Shown here piece by piece: positions 8,084 to 19,342 of a stretch of DNA of 64,000 nucleotides; within the stretch, counting starts at the first letter, position 1; each line of letters opens with the position of its first letter. Origin of the DNA: Novosphingobium sp. EMRT-2 (GTDB taxonomy: Bacteria > Pseudomonadota > Alphaproteobacteria > Sphingomonadales > Sphingomonadaceae); NCBI RefSeq assembly GCF_005145025.1, contig NZ_CP039695.1, positions 2,661,501 through 2,725,500 on the forward strand, written 5' to 3'. The position numbers and the translations under genes are program-made. Under the pieces are notes generated by a model. That model searched no databases. It was not told where the DNA came from and was given only the letters and a program-made list of their open reading frames with translations.

Positions 8084-9472
8084 TTACAGTGGATTGTCGA
8101 GCTTGATCACCGCCTCGTTGCTCTTGCGCTGGTTGGTGTGGAGCTGGCGCGGCTGGGCGAAGCTGGCGAAGACCGGGGCATCGCGGCCATAGATGTCCGA
8201 AAAGCTGCGCATCAGCCCGTTCACGTCGCGCGCGACGGTGAAATAGGTGATGTAGACCGGGAAGGTCTTGGTCATCGGCACCTTGGTGTACTTGCCCGAG
8301 AGCGTGTATTCCACGCCCTGGTCCGGCGTGATGTCGGCGCCGAGAATGGCCATGGTCATCGCCAGCTCGCTGGCGCGTTCGGCGCGGATGCAGCCGTGCG
8401 ACAGCGCGCGGCTGGGCTGGTTGAACAGCGCGCGGTTGGGCGTGTCGTGGATGTAGATCGCATGTTCGTTGGGCATGTCGAGCTTCATCAGGCCCAAGGA
8501 ATTGTTCGGCCCCGGCTGCTGGACCACGGTGATCGTGCCGTCCGCCGATTTGCTGACGGCATAGCCCTGGCGGCGGGCGGAGGCGGGGTTGCCGATCAGT
8601 CTGGCGCCTAGCCCTTCCCCTTTCACGATCGACTGCGGCACCGTCCATGTCGGGTTGAACACCACGTTGCGGACCTGTTCGGCCAATTGCGGCGTGGCGG
8701 TCTTGCCCGGCTTGCCGACGATGGCGCGATAGCTGCGGATGACCTTGTTGTTCACGGTCAGCCGCAGTTCCTGTTCGGGCACGTTGATGATCAGGTACTG
8801 CAGGCCCAGATCGTGCGCCAGCCAGCGCCAGCGGTCCATGTTGGCGCGGATCATGGCGATCTGCGTCGGGTCCTTGGCCTTGGCCAGCATGGACTTGAGC
8901 TCGGCGTAATCCGGGTGCGTTGGATTGAGCGAGGCGAGCACGCCCGGCACGTCGTGCTTTTCCATCGCTTCGGCCAGCAGCGCCGAGGACGGGCGCACGT
9001 CCTGGTCGGGATCGACCGCGAACCACTGGATGCGCGCGGTCATGGGCGTGCGGCCGTCGCGCAGGTCTTCGGCCAGCCAGACGAACAGGCGGCTGGCAAG
9101 GGCGTTGAGATCCGGACCCGGTCCCTTGGCGATGGCGGCGGACAGCGCGGCGGGCTCGTAATCGCGGGAAAACAGCCCTTCGGCGCCGATCCCGCGAATC
9201 GCGGCGAGCAGCGCCTGCGCGTCCGCGACGGACCACTCCGCCAGCGGCGGCGGCAGTGGCGCGGGCTGCACCACGGGAGCCCCCGGCGCGGTTGCCTGTG
9301 CGGAAGGCGCTGCGGCCGGCGCGGGGGCCGAATTGGGCGTGGCCGTCGCGCTGGGCCGGGGCGCGGGGGCCTGCGTGGTCAGATCGACAGGGCCGTTCTG
9401 CGCGGCGGAGGCCACGCCGGCTTGCGCCAGCAGCGCGACCGCCAGCGTTCCGGAAATCATCGTTCGAGCCAT
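8084..9472 (-). CDS. L,D-transpeptidase, YcbB/LdtD-like (YkuD domain)
   Basis: A 462-residue periplasmic enzyme that forms 3-3 cross-links in peptidoglycan or attaches proteins to it. After a signal peptide (ISGTLAVALLAQAGVASA) comes an Ala/Pro-rich linker (about residues 30-75), a scaffold domain like that of YcbB, and a C-terminal YkuD catalytic domain with HDTPNRALF and SHGCIRAERA, in which the Cys is the nucleophile. I chose ATG 9472, which has AAAGGG seven bases upstream; ATG 9493 would add seven residues and is possible. It converges on the Tat-exported transpeptidase gene, leaving 38 bases between stops. Confidence 0.92.
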   Translation of the reverse strand: MARTMISGTLAVALLAQAGVASAAQNGPVDLTTQAPAPRPSATATPNSAPAPAAAPSAQATAPGAPVVQPAPLPPPLAEWSVADAQALLAAIRGIGAEGLFSRDYEPAALSAAIAKGPGPDLNALASRLFVWLAEDLRDGRTPMTARIQWFAVDPDQDVRPSSALLAEAMEKHDVPGVLASLNPTHPDYAELKSMLAKAKDPTQIAMIRANMDRWRWLAHDLGLQYLIINVPEQELRLTVNNKVIRSYRAIVGKPGKTATPQLAEQVRNVVFNPTWTVPQSIVKGEGLGARLIGNPASARRQGYAVSKSADGTITVVQQPGPNNSLGLMKLDMPNEHAIYIHDTPNRALFNQPSRALSHGCIRAERASELAMTMAILGADITPDQGVEYTLSGKYTKVPMTKTFPVYITYFTVARDVNGLMRSFSDIYGRDAPVFASFAQPRQLHTNQRKSNEAVIKLDNPL

Positions 9473-9724
9473 CGGCCGACCCTTTGCACGCATTCTGTAC
9501 AAGCCCCTGTCTATCATCGGGTGAAGCCGTCGCCGGGATGCCGGCGCGGCTCTGGAGTGATTCATGCACCGCACTTGGCCCTTCCATCAAGCCCGGCGTC
9601 TGACCATAGCCTGAATCATCCACGTGCCGCTTGGTTCCGGAAACGCTTGCGGTCGCCACCGCCCGCGGTGCGCGCGACCGAATGGCGTTTCCATTTGAAA
9701 CCATAATCCCTAGGAGCCTCGGGC

Positions 9725-10630
9725 ATGGCCCGCCACGTTCATGCCTTTCCGATCCTGATCGCGCTCGCGGGGCTTGCCACGTTCAGCGTGATGGACGGCT
9801 TCATGAAGGAGGCCTCGATTCTCGTCGGCGCCTACGCCGCGATGGCCCTGCGCAGCCTGGCGGGAACGGCGCTGATGCTGCCGGTGTGGCTGGGGCGGCG
9901 CGGACGCTGGCCGGCGGCGTCCACGGTACGGCTCCATGCGCTGCGCGCGGTGGTGGCGGGCGTTATGGCGACGCTGTTCTTCTACGGCGTGGTGCGCACG
10001 CCGCTGGCCGAAGGCATCGCGCTGTCGTTCATCGCGCCGCTGATCGCGCTCTACCTCGCGGCGATCTGGCTGGGCGAACGTGTGGGGCAGCGCGCGGTGG
10101 CCGGATCGCTGCTGGCGCTGGCGGGCGTGGGCGTGATCGTGGCGGGCAAGCTCGGCGGGCATTATTCCGCCGAAGGGGTGAAGGGGCTGTGCGCGATCCT
10201 TGTTTCCGCCGTGCTCTACGCCTGGAATCTCGTGCTGCAACGGCGGCAGGCGCTGCTGGCGGGGCCGGAAGAGGTGGCCTTCTTCCAGAACGCGGTAACC
10301 GCGCTGGTGCTCTTGCCCGGCCTGTTGTGGGTGGCTCCGGCGCCGACGCCGGCCGCGCTCGGCTGGATCGTGACCTCGGCGGTGCTGTCCACCGCCTCGC
10401 TCATGCTGATGACCTGGGCCTATGCGCGCGCCGAAGCGCGGGTGCTGGTGCCGCTGGAATATACCGCGTTCATCTGGGCCGCGATCGTCGGCTGGATGAT
10501 GTTCGGCGAAGCGCTGACGCTGCGCACGCTGGCGGGCGTGGCCCTTATCGTGGCGGGTTGCCTGATCGCCGTGCGGGCCGGGAAGGCGGAGCCGGCCCCC
10601 GCCGGGAAAGCGCCGGAACAGGCGGCTTGA
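9725..10630 (+). CDS. DMT superfamily transporter, EamA type
   Basis: A 301-residue inner-membrane protein with about ten hydrophobic segments arranged as two EamA repeats (roughly residues 8-140 and 150-285). This fits drug/metabolite transporters such as RhtA/YdcZ-like exporters. Signatures include the early GLATFSVMDGFMKE helix and LAEGIALSFIAPLIALYLA in the first repeat. The C-terminus is Ala/Pro-rich and cytoplasmic. The substrate cannot be deduced. It diverges from the L,D-transpeptidase gene. Confidence 0.9.
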   Translation: MARHVHAFPILIALAGLATFSVMDGFMKEASILVGAYAAMALRSLAGTALMLPVWLGRRGRWPAASTVRLHALRAVVAGVMATLFFYGVVRTPLAEGIALSFIAPLIALYLAAIWLGERVGQRAVAGSLLALAGVGVIVAGKLGGHYSAEGVKGLCAILVSAVLYAWNLVLQRRQALLAGPEEVAFFQNAVTALVLLPGLLWVAPAPTPAALGWIVTSAVLSTASLMLMTWAYARAEARVLVPLEYTAFIWAAIVGWMMFGEALTLRTLAGVALIVAGCLIAVRAGKAEPAPAGKAPEQAA

Positions 10631-10865
10631 TCCCGCTTCGTTCCCGTCCGAATTGCTGTTGCGAAGCATTAGCCGATGTAATGCCGGGCTTTGGCCGAAT
10701 TAGACCTTGGCTACCCTTGACGGCGCGGCGGTTAGCGCGCATCGCGCACTCGATTTCGGGTCATCCGGAACCGCACTTTCGCGCCGATTATGCAACGATC
10801 GCGTCGTCGCGGGAATGCCCCGATGGATGGCCTTTGGCCAACGGCAGGAGGTACGACACTTAGCC

Positions 10866-13538
<2,673 letters not shown>

Positions 13539-13609
13539 CCGCCGCGCCAGCCGCTCCCGGCCTCCTTGCGAGGCCGGGGCTGCGCTGGGCCTGCTTTCTG
13601 TGACAAGAA

Positions 13610-13648
13610 GAAGGGCGGCTCCCCTTGCGGAGGCCGCCCTTCCCTTTT
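13610..13648. terminator. Bidirectional rho-independent terminator between acnA and the PEP-CTERM gene
   Basis: GAAGGGCGGC at 13610-13619 pairs with GCCGCCCTTC at 13633-13642, followed by CCTTTT. On the opposite strand the stem is preceded by a run that reads as CTTCTT after the hairpin. The two flanking genes converge, so it can serve both. A second hairpin (CCCGGCCT/AGGCCGGG, 13556-13578) lies just upstream. Confidence 0.75.
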
Positions 13649-13698
13649 CCCGGACCGTGTGGAGGCAACGGGAAAAGTTCCCGTCCAGGGGTATTCCG

Positions 13699-14700
13699 TC
13701 AGGCGGCCTTGGGCCTGGCGAAGCGCCGGCGCGCGACCAGCGTGGCCGCCGCGGCGCCGAACAGCAGGACCATCGACGGTTCGGGCACTTCGGTGCCACT
13801 GGACGTCGACGACGAGGTGCTGCCGTTCGAGGAAGAGGACGTCGAACTGGACGTCGACGACGAGGTTGACGAACTGGTCGAGCTGGATGTGGACGACGAC
13901 GTCGAGGAACTCGTCGAGCTCGACGTCGACGAGGACGTCGAAGAACTGGTCGAGACGTTGCCCGACGAGGTCGAGGTCGAAGAGCTGGTGCTGACGTTGC
14001 CCGAGCTTGTCGAGACGTTGCCCGACGAGGTGGAAACGTTGCCCGAGCTGGTGCTGACGCCGCCGGTGGACGTCGAGACGTTGCCGCTCGAGGTCGACGT
14101 CGAGGTCGAGACGCCGCCCGTGGAGGTAGAGACACCGCCGGTCGAGGTGGAGGTGGATACCCCCCCGGTCGAGGTGGACACGCCACCCGACGTCGAAGAC
14201 GTGGACCCGCCCGAGGTGGACGTCGAACCGCCCGAGGTGGAGGTGGACCCGCCGGACGTGGACGACGAACCGGTGCTGGTCGAGGAGACGACCACGCTGC
14301 CGCCGCCACCGCCGCCGCCGAAGAAACCTCCGAAGAAGCCGCCGCCGAAACCGCCGATCGGGCCGCCGCCGATCACCACCGGCACGCCGCCACCGCCGCT
14401 GACCGGCTGGGGCGGCATCGGCGGCATATAGGGCACGGGCACCATGGCCATCTGCTGCGCGGGCGCTTCGCAGGTCCGCGTGGTGGTGGTCCGCACGATC
14501 TGGCGGGCGCGATGCACTTCGCGCGGGGCACGGTGCGCGATCTGGCGCGGCGCGCGCTTGGCCTGCTTCACCTTCACCGGCTTGACGTGGTGAATTTCGC
14601 CCGAGGAGGGGGCTTCTGAAACGTGCACTGCGCCGCCACCAAGAATGGCGCCGCCCGCCGCGCAGGCTGCAAGTTTCGCCAAGGCCATCCGAACCGACAT
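13699..14700 (-). CDS. PEP-CTERM sorting domain protein with Ser/Thr-rich repeats
   Basis: A 333-residue predicted surface protein. It has an N-terminal signal (RMALAKLAACAAGGAILGGG), a basic region, a Gly-rich stretch (about residues 100-135), then a low-complexity tract of Ser, Thr, Gly and Asn over about residues 136-290 built from SSTS-, GVSTST- and GNVSTSS-like units. The C-terminus is a PEP-CTERM signal: VPEPSMVLLFGAAAATLVA followed by RRR. Such signals are recognised by exosortase and the protein is usually displayed or released, often heavily glycosylated. Start 14700 is chosen because a GAGAG lies upstream; Met at 14688 is possible. No exosortase gene is in view. Confidence 0.85.
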   Translation of the reverse strand: MSVRMALAKLAACAAGGAILGGGAVHVSEAPSSGEIHHVKPVKVKQAKRAPRQIAHRAPREVHRARQIVRTTTTRTCEAPAQQMAMVPVPYMPPMPPQPVSGGGGVPVVIGGGPIGGFGGGFFGGFFGGGGGGGSVVVSSTSTGSSSTSGGSTSTSGGSTSTSGGSTSSTSGGVSTSTGGVSTSTSTGGVSTSTGGVSTSTSTSSGNVSTSTGGVSTSSGNVSTSSGNVSTSSGNVSTSSSTSTSSGNVSTSSSTSSSTSSSTSSSTSSSTSSSTSSSTSSSTSSSTSSSSNGSTSSSTSSGTEVPEPSMVLLFGAAAATLVARRRFARPKAA

Positions 14701-14936
14701 GATCGTTGCTCTCACTAGTTCCCCGAGGAAGCCCGATAGCATGACGGCGTTAACAGCCTGCTTCGCCCTTCCTGACCTGTCGAACAACGCAGATGAATCG
14801 CCCCGCGACAATGGCGTTAACCGGGATTCGGGCATGAAAAATGCCCAAAAACGTCCCGCTTTCGATGCTGGGGTTAACTCTGTCCCAAACTGGAACCGAA
14901 TTCCGGCCGGCGGTTACCCCGATTGGGCGCGCGGGC

Positions 14937-15965
14937 CTATTTGCCGCTGTCGAACAGGTCGGGAAGCGAACCGGTGGGCGGCGTGAGCCCCAGGTGCTGC
15001 CAACCGCGATCGTTGAGGCAGCGCCCGCGTGCGGTGCGTGCGACGAGGCCGAGCTGGATCAGGTATGGCTCGATCACTTCCTCGATCGTGTCGCGCGGTT
15101 CCGAAAGCCCGGCGGCCAGCGTTTCCACGCCCACCGGCCCGCCCTTGTAGATGTCGGCGATCATGGTGAGGTAGCGGCGGTCCTGCGCGTCCAGCCCCAG
15201 CGAATCGACTTCCAGCCGGGTGAGCGCCGAATCGGCCATGGCGCGCGTGATCGTGTCGGCGCCCGCCACTTGCGCGAAATCGCGCACGCGGCGCAGCAGG
15301 CGGCCGGCGACGCGGGGGGTGCCGCGCGCGCGGCGCGCGATCTCGGCGGCGCCTTCCCGGTCGATGCCGATACCCAGCAGCCCGGCGCCGCGCGCCACCA
15401 CGCGTTCCAGTTCGGCCACGGTATAGAACTGCAGGCGCACCGGGATGCCGAAGCGATCGCGCAGCGGGGTCTGCAACAGGCCCTGGCGCGTGGTCGCGCC
15501 GATCAGGGTGAAGGGTGGAAGGTCGATCCGCACCGACCGGGCGGACGGCCCCTCGCCGATGATCAGATCGAGTGCGCGGTCCTCCATCGCCGGATAGAGC
15601 ACTTCCTCGACCACGGGATTGAGACGGTGGATCTCGTCGATGAACAGGACGTCGCCGTGTTCCAGATTGGTGAGCAGTGCGGCGAGATCGCCCGCCTTGG
15701 CGATCACCGGGCCGGAGGTGGCGCGGAAGTTCACGCCGAGTTCGCGCGCGACGATCTGCGCCAGCGTGGTCTTGCCCAGACCCGGCGGGCCGAAGAACAG
15801 CACATGGTCCATCGCCTCGCGCCGCATCTTGGCGGATTCGATGAACACGCGCAGGTTCTCGCGCGCGGCTTCCTGCCCGGTGAATTCAGCCAGCGACTTG
15901 GGCCGCAGCGCGGCGTCCGGGTCTTCGTCCTGCCGGGCGGCGGAGAGGAGGGGGTTATCGGTCAT
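14937..15965 (-). CDS. ruvB: Holliday junction branch migration helicase RuvB
   Basis: RuvB is the hexameric AAA+ motor that drives Holliday junction branch migration with RuvA. The 342-residue protein has Walker [10 protein letters not shown] (residues 59-67), Walker [10 protein letters not shown], sensor 1 [10 protein letters not shown], the arginine finger region LRDRFG and the C-terminal winged helix ([16 protein letters not shown]). It lies 40 bases downstream of ruvA on the same strand, so they are cotranscribed. ruvC is not adjacent in the visible part. Confidence 0.97.
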   Translation of the reverse strand: MTDNPLLSAARQDEDPDAALRPKSLAEFTGQEAARENLRVFIESAKMRREAMDHVLFFGPPGLGKTTLAQIVARELGVNFRATSGPVIAKAGDLAALLTNLEHGDVLFIDEIHRLNPVVEEVLYPAMEDRALDLIIGEGPSARSVRIDLPPFTLIGATTRQGLLQTPLRDRFGIPVRLQFYTVAELERVVARGAGLLGIGIDREGAAEIARRARGTPRVAGRLLRRVRDFAQVAGADTITRAMADSALTRLEVDSLGLDAQDRRYLTMIADIYKGGPVGVETLAAGLSEPRDTIEEVIEPYLIQLGLVARTARGRCLNDRGWQHLGLTPPTGSLPDLFDSGK

Positions 15966-16005
15966 GTGCTCGACTGCCGCATCGCGAGACGGGTATCCAT
16001 CGCGA

Positions 16006-16620
16006 TCACCCCGCCGCCCGCTTCAGCGCGACGCGCACAAGGTCGTTCAGGCCGGCATCCTCGCCCAGGTCCTTCAGCGCGGCGGCGACGGCGGTGCTCG
16101 CGACGGCGGGCTTGAAGCCCAGGTTCTGGAGCGCGGAAATGGCGTCGGCGCTGGCGGAGCCGGCCGGCAGGGGCACAGCCTCTCCGCCAGGGCCTGGGAG
16201 CGAGGCATAGCCAGCGAGACCGCCCGCCTTGTCCTTCAGCTCGTTGACGATGCGCCCGGCGAGCTTCGGCCCCACGCCGTTGGCGCGGGCGACCATGGCG
16301 CTGTCGCCATTGGCGCAGGCACGCTGCAATTCCTCGACCGACAGGGCGGACAGGATCGCCAGCGCCACCTTGCTGCCCACGCCCTGCACGGCCGTCAGCA
16401 GGCGGAACCACGCCCGTTCGCCCGCGCTGGTGAAGCCGATCAGGCGCTGGTCGGTCTCGCTGACCTGCATTTCGGTATGGACCACGACCTTGTCGCCCCG
16501 GATGCCGAGGTGGGTGAGCGTCTTGGCCGAGCAGTGGACGAGATAGCCGACGCCGTTCACGTCGATCACGGCCCAGTCGGGGCCGGTGTCGTCAAGGGTG
16601 CCGGTGAGCTTGGCGATCAT
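16006..16620 (-). CDS. ruvA: Holliday junction branch migration protein RuvA
   Basis: RuvA binds four-way junctions as a tetramer and loads RuvB. The 204-residue chain shows the N-terminal OB-fold ([13 protein letters not shown]), tandem helix-hairpin-helix motifs ([16 protein letters not shown] and [15 protein letters not shown]), a flexible linker and the C-terminal domain III that contacts RuvB. Start ATG is at 16620. I looked for a GTTC-N7-GTTC SOS operator upstream and found only GTTC repeats with the wrong spacing. Confidence 0.96.
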   Translation of the reverse strand: MIAKLTGTLDDTGPDWAVIDVNGVGYLVHCSAKTLTHLGIRGDKVVVHTEMQVSETDQRLIGFTSAGERAWFRLLTAVQGVGSKVALAILSALSVEELQRACANGDSAMVARANGVGPKLAGRIVNELKDKAGGLAGYASLPGPGGEAVPLPAGSASADAISALQNLGFKPAVASTAVAAALKDLGEDAGLNDLVRVALKRAAG

Positions 16621-16700
16621 GGTTTGTTCCTATGGCAGGATTGTTCGCCGCGCACCAGCCCCTGTTGCGCGGCGCTTCCTGCCACCGGTGATCGCTACTG

Positions 16701-17162
16701 TCAGTGCAGCACGCCGGTCCGTTTCATGGATGATGCATACCACAGCAGCAACAGCAGCACGCCCCAGATCAGGCCGGTGAAGATCGCCATTGCCGTGCCG
16801 CTCATTTCCGGCGGCCGTTCGGTCATCATCTGATAGCCTTGGCTCACGGCCAGCCCCAGCAACGACAGCCCGAACGCCGGCACGGCATGGCGCGATCGCG
16901 CGATCAGCAGCAGCGAACCCGCCAGCGACCCCCACACGCCCAGAGCCCAGAAGCCGGTAAGCCACGCGGGCATGGCGTCGAGATAGGCCAGCGTATCCGG
17001 CGTCAGCTGCGCCATCGCCACCGGATCGCGCGTGACCGTGCGAATGTAATCGAGACAGCCGAAGCTGTTCCACAGCAGGCTGATGACGCCCACCACCCAC
17101 AGATGCCATGGCGCGCCCAGACGTCTTTCTTCGAGCGGTTGCCGTTCTTCGACAGATACCAT
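16701..17162 (-). CDS. Small integral membrane protein downstream of padR
   Basis: A 153-residue protein with four predicted transmembrane helices, starting with HLWVVGVISLLWNSFGCLDY and ending with IFTGLIWGVLLLLLWYASSM. Similar proteins are common in sphingomonads under loose names such as sugar transporter, without experimental support. ATG 17162 is chosen because GGGGAGAGG sits just upstream; an ATG at 17192 would lengthen it by ten residues. It follows padR on the same strand with a 74-base gap, so PadR may control it. Confidence 0.75.
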   Translation of the reverse strand: MVSVEERQPLEERRLGAPWHLWVVGVISLLWNSFGCLDYIRTVTRDPVAMAQLTPDTLAYLDAMPAWLTGFWALGVWGSLAGSLLLIARSRHAVPAFGLSLLGLAVSQGYQMMTERPPEMSGTAMAIFTGLIWGVLLLLLWYASSMKRTGVLH

Positions 17163-17236
17163 GCGCCTCTCCCCATAAGGCTGCTGGCGCATGATACCAT
17201 CATCGAACCATCCGTCCAAGCGCGAGTCCGGCAGCA

Positions 17237-17890
17237 TCAGAGCCGTTCGATCCGGCGCGCCGCCTCGTCGAGGATGTCGGCGATCTGGTGGGCCACGCCA
17301 TCGTCAAGGCCGCTCATCAGGCGCTGGCCGAGCGCCACCTTGAGGTTGTGCATCGCCCGGCGCACCGGCGGGCTGCTGTGCCGCTGGCGCTGTTCGCCGA
17401 ACGCCTTGAGCCGTTCGACCAGCGCATCGGCTTCACCCGCCTTTTCCGCCAGTTCCGCGCGCCCGGCCTCGGTCACGGTGAAGGCCTTGCGCGATCCTTC
17501 GCCGGCCACTTCGGCCAGAAGGCCTTCGTCCACCAGCAGGCTGAGCGTGGGATAGACCACGCCGGGGCTGGGGGCGTATTCGCCGCCGGTCAGTTCCTCG
17601 ATCGCCTTGATCAGTTCATAGCCGTGGCGATCCTGTTCGGCCACGAGGCGCAGCAGCACCAGCCGCAGTTCGCCGCCGGCGAACATCCGCCCGCGTCCCC
17701 TGCCGCCGCCGCGACCGCCCCGGCCGCCCGATTCGTCATCCCAGCCGCCAAAGCCACCGCCGAAATCGCCGAAACCCCGGCCGAACGGACCGCGTCCGCC
17801 CATCATCATCTTCATCATGCCACGCGCGGCGAAACCGCGTCCGTGGTTGCGGCCGTGATCGAGGCCGCAGCGGTGTTGTTCGTGTCGCAA
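17237..17890 (-). CDS. PadR family transcriptional regulator with Gly/Arg-rich N-terminus
   Basis: A 217-residue repressor-type regulator. The PadR winged helix lies at about residues 73-145 (ELRLVLLRLVAEQDRHGYEL, then SPGVVYPTLSLLVDEGLL), followed by a helical dimerisation region. The first 70 residues are unusual: Met-rich, then a Gly/Arg/Phe-rich stretch with RGG-like units. I favour the TTG at 17890 because GGAG lies eight bases upstream; a GTG at 17911 is in frame but lacks a site. A perfect palindrome sits 30 bases upstream and is a likely autoregulatory operator. Confidence 0.85.
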   Translation of the reverse strand: MRHEQHRCGLDHGRNHGRGFAARGMMKMMMGGRGPFGRGFGDFGGGFGGWDDESGGRGGRGGGRGRGRMFAGGELRLVLLRLVAEQDRHGYELIKAIEELTGGEYAPSPGVVYPTLSLLVDEGLLAEVAGEGSRKAFTVTEAGRAELAEKAGEADALVERLKAFGEQRQRHSSPPVRRAMHNLKVALGQRLMSGLDDGVAHQIADILDEAARRIERL

Positions 17891-17919
17891 TGTCTTTACT
17901 CCGTATATCACGATGCTTC

Positions 17920-17933
17920 TAAGATATATCTTA
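17920..17933. promoter_or_regulatory. Probable PadR operator (perfect 14-base palindrome)
   Basis: TAAGATATATCTTA at 17920-17933 is a perfect inverted repeat in the divergent padR-rarA intergenic region. PadR family repressors typically bind AT-rich palindromes overlapping their own promoter. A related ATATCA half site lies at 17905-17910. Assignment to PadR is by position and is not proven. Confidence 0.6.
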
Positions 17934-18019
17934 TTGAATGTTGCGCAAGAGCGAGGATGAAAAATTTTTGCGGTGCGCTATCTGCCCCCCATGCGGGTTA
18001 CGCCCTATCACGAACGCAG

Positions 18020-19342
18020 ATGACCGACCTGTTCGCCTCTCCCCCGGCCGATACGCCACCATCGGAGCCGCGCGACGACGGGCCGCTGGCCGACCGCCTG
18101 CGCCCGCGCACGCTGGCCGACGTGATCGGGCAGGAACACCTGACCGGGCCGGAAGGCGCGATCGGGCGGATGGTGGCGGCGGGCAAGCTTTCCTCGATGA
18201 TCCTGTGGGGGCCGCCGGGCACCGGCAAGACCAGCACCGCGCGCCTGCTCGCCGATGCCGTGAACATGCGCTTCGTGGCGATCAGTGCGGTCTTCTCGGG
18301 TGTGGCCGACCTGAAGAAGGCCTTCGCCGAGGCCGAGGCGATGGCGCTCACCGGCCGGCGTACGCTGCTGTTCGTGGACGAGATCCACCGCTTCAACCGC
18401 GCCCAGCAGGACGGTTTCCTGCCGTTCGTGGAGAAGGGCACGGTCACGCTGGTCGGCGCGACTACGGAGAATCCCAGTTTCGCGCTCAACGCCGCGCTGC
18501 TCAGCCGCGCGCAAGTGCTGATCCTGCACCGGCTGGATGCCGCCGCGCTCGGCGAATTGCTGCGGCGCGCCGAAGAGATTACCGGGCTGCGCCTCCCGCT
18601 TACCGGCCCCGCGCGCGAGGCGCTGGTCGCCTCGGCCGATGGCGACGGGCGCTTCCTGCTCAACCAGGCGGAAACGCTGTTTGACGTTTCGCTGACCGAA
18701 CCGCTCGATCCCGATGCGCTGTCGAAGTTCCTGATGCGCCGCGTGGCGGTCTACGACAAGGACCGCGACGGGCATTACAACCTGATCTCCGCGCTGCACA
18801 AGGCGCTGCGCGGATCGGACGCGCAGGCGGCGCTCTATTACCTCGCGCGGATGCTGACGGCGGGCGAGGAACCGCTCTACGTGCTGCGCCGGCTGGTGCG
18901 CTTTGCCAGCGAGGACATCGGCCTTGCCGATCCACAGGCGCTGGTCCAGTGCCTTGCCGCCAAGGACGCCTACGATTTTCTCGGCAGCCCCGAGGGCGAA
19001 CTGGCCATCGTCCAGGCCTGCCTCTATTGCGCGACGGCGCCCAAATCGAACGCGGCCTATGTCGCGCAGAAGGAAGCGTGGAAAAGCGCGAAGGAAACGG
19101 GATCGTTGATGCCGCCGGCCAATATCCTCAACGCGCCGACCCGGCTGATGAAGGACATCGGCTATGGCAAGGGCTATGCCTATGACCATGACGCGGAAGA
19201 CGGCTTCTCCGGCGCGGATTACTGGCCGGAAGGGATGGGGGCGCAGCACTATTACCGCCCGGTGGAGCGCGGTTTTGAAAGACAGGTGCGCGAACGGATG
19301 GATTGGTGGGAAAGGAAAAGGCGTGAACGTCGGGAAGGCTAG
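18020..19342 (+). CDS. rarA: Replication-associated recombination protein A (RarA/MgsA)
   Basis: RarA is an AAA+ ATPase of the Mgs1/WRNIP1 family that acts at stalled replication forks and SSB-coated gaps. The 440-residue protein has Walker A GPPGTGKTS (about residues 64-72), Walker B LLFVDEIHRFN, sensor 1 GATTENPSF, and the C-terminal tetramerisation domain (about residues 260-430, with SDAQAALYYLARML and CLYCATAPKSNAAY). ATG 18020 gives the usual MTDLF start. It diverges from padR and overlaps the next gene by 20 bases. Confidence 0.96.
   Translation: MTDLFASPPADTPPSEPRDDGPLADRLRPRTLADVIGQEHLTGPEGAIGRMVAAGKLSSMILWGPPGTGKTSTARLLADAVNMRFVAISAVFSGVADLKKAFAEAEAMALTGRRTLLFVDEIHRFNRAQQDGFLPFVEKGTVTLVGATTENPSFALNAALLSRAQVLILHRLDAAALGELLRRAEEITGLRLPLTGPAREALVASADGDGRFLLNQAETLFDVSLTEPLDPDALSKFLMRRVAVYDKDRDGHYNLISALHKALRGSDAQAALYYLARMLTAGEEPLYVLRRLVRFASEDIGLADPQALVQCLAAKDAYDFLGSPEGELAIVQACLYCATAPKSNAAYVAQKEAWKSAKETGSLMPPANILNAPTRLMKDIGYGKGYAYDHDAEDGFSGADYWPEGMGAQHYYRPVERGFERQVRERMDWWERKRRERREG

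Noticed and set aside
13800..14280. Regular short repeats that might suggest a CRISPR array
   Set aside because: Units are 12-24 bases with no unique spacers between them and lie within a protein-coding frame, so they are coding tandem repeats.
13625..14431. Long acidic plus-strand frame (Val/Asp/Glu repeats) opposite the PEP-CTERM gene
   Set aside because: The repeats are the complement of the Ser/Thr tract. The minus-strand protein has a signal peptide and a PEP-CTERM end, while the plus-strand frame has no start signal or recognisable domain.
16621..16650. Possible SOS box upstream of ruvA
   Set aside because: GTTC occurs twice but 13 bases apart (GTTC-N13-GTTC) instead of the required seven.
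17288..18019. N-terminal extension of rarA across the padR gene
   Set aside because: The frame is open by chance through the antisense of padR; RarA homologues start at the MTDLF segment encoded from 18020.
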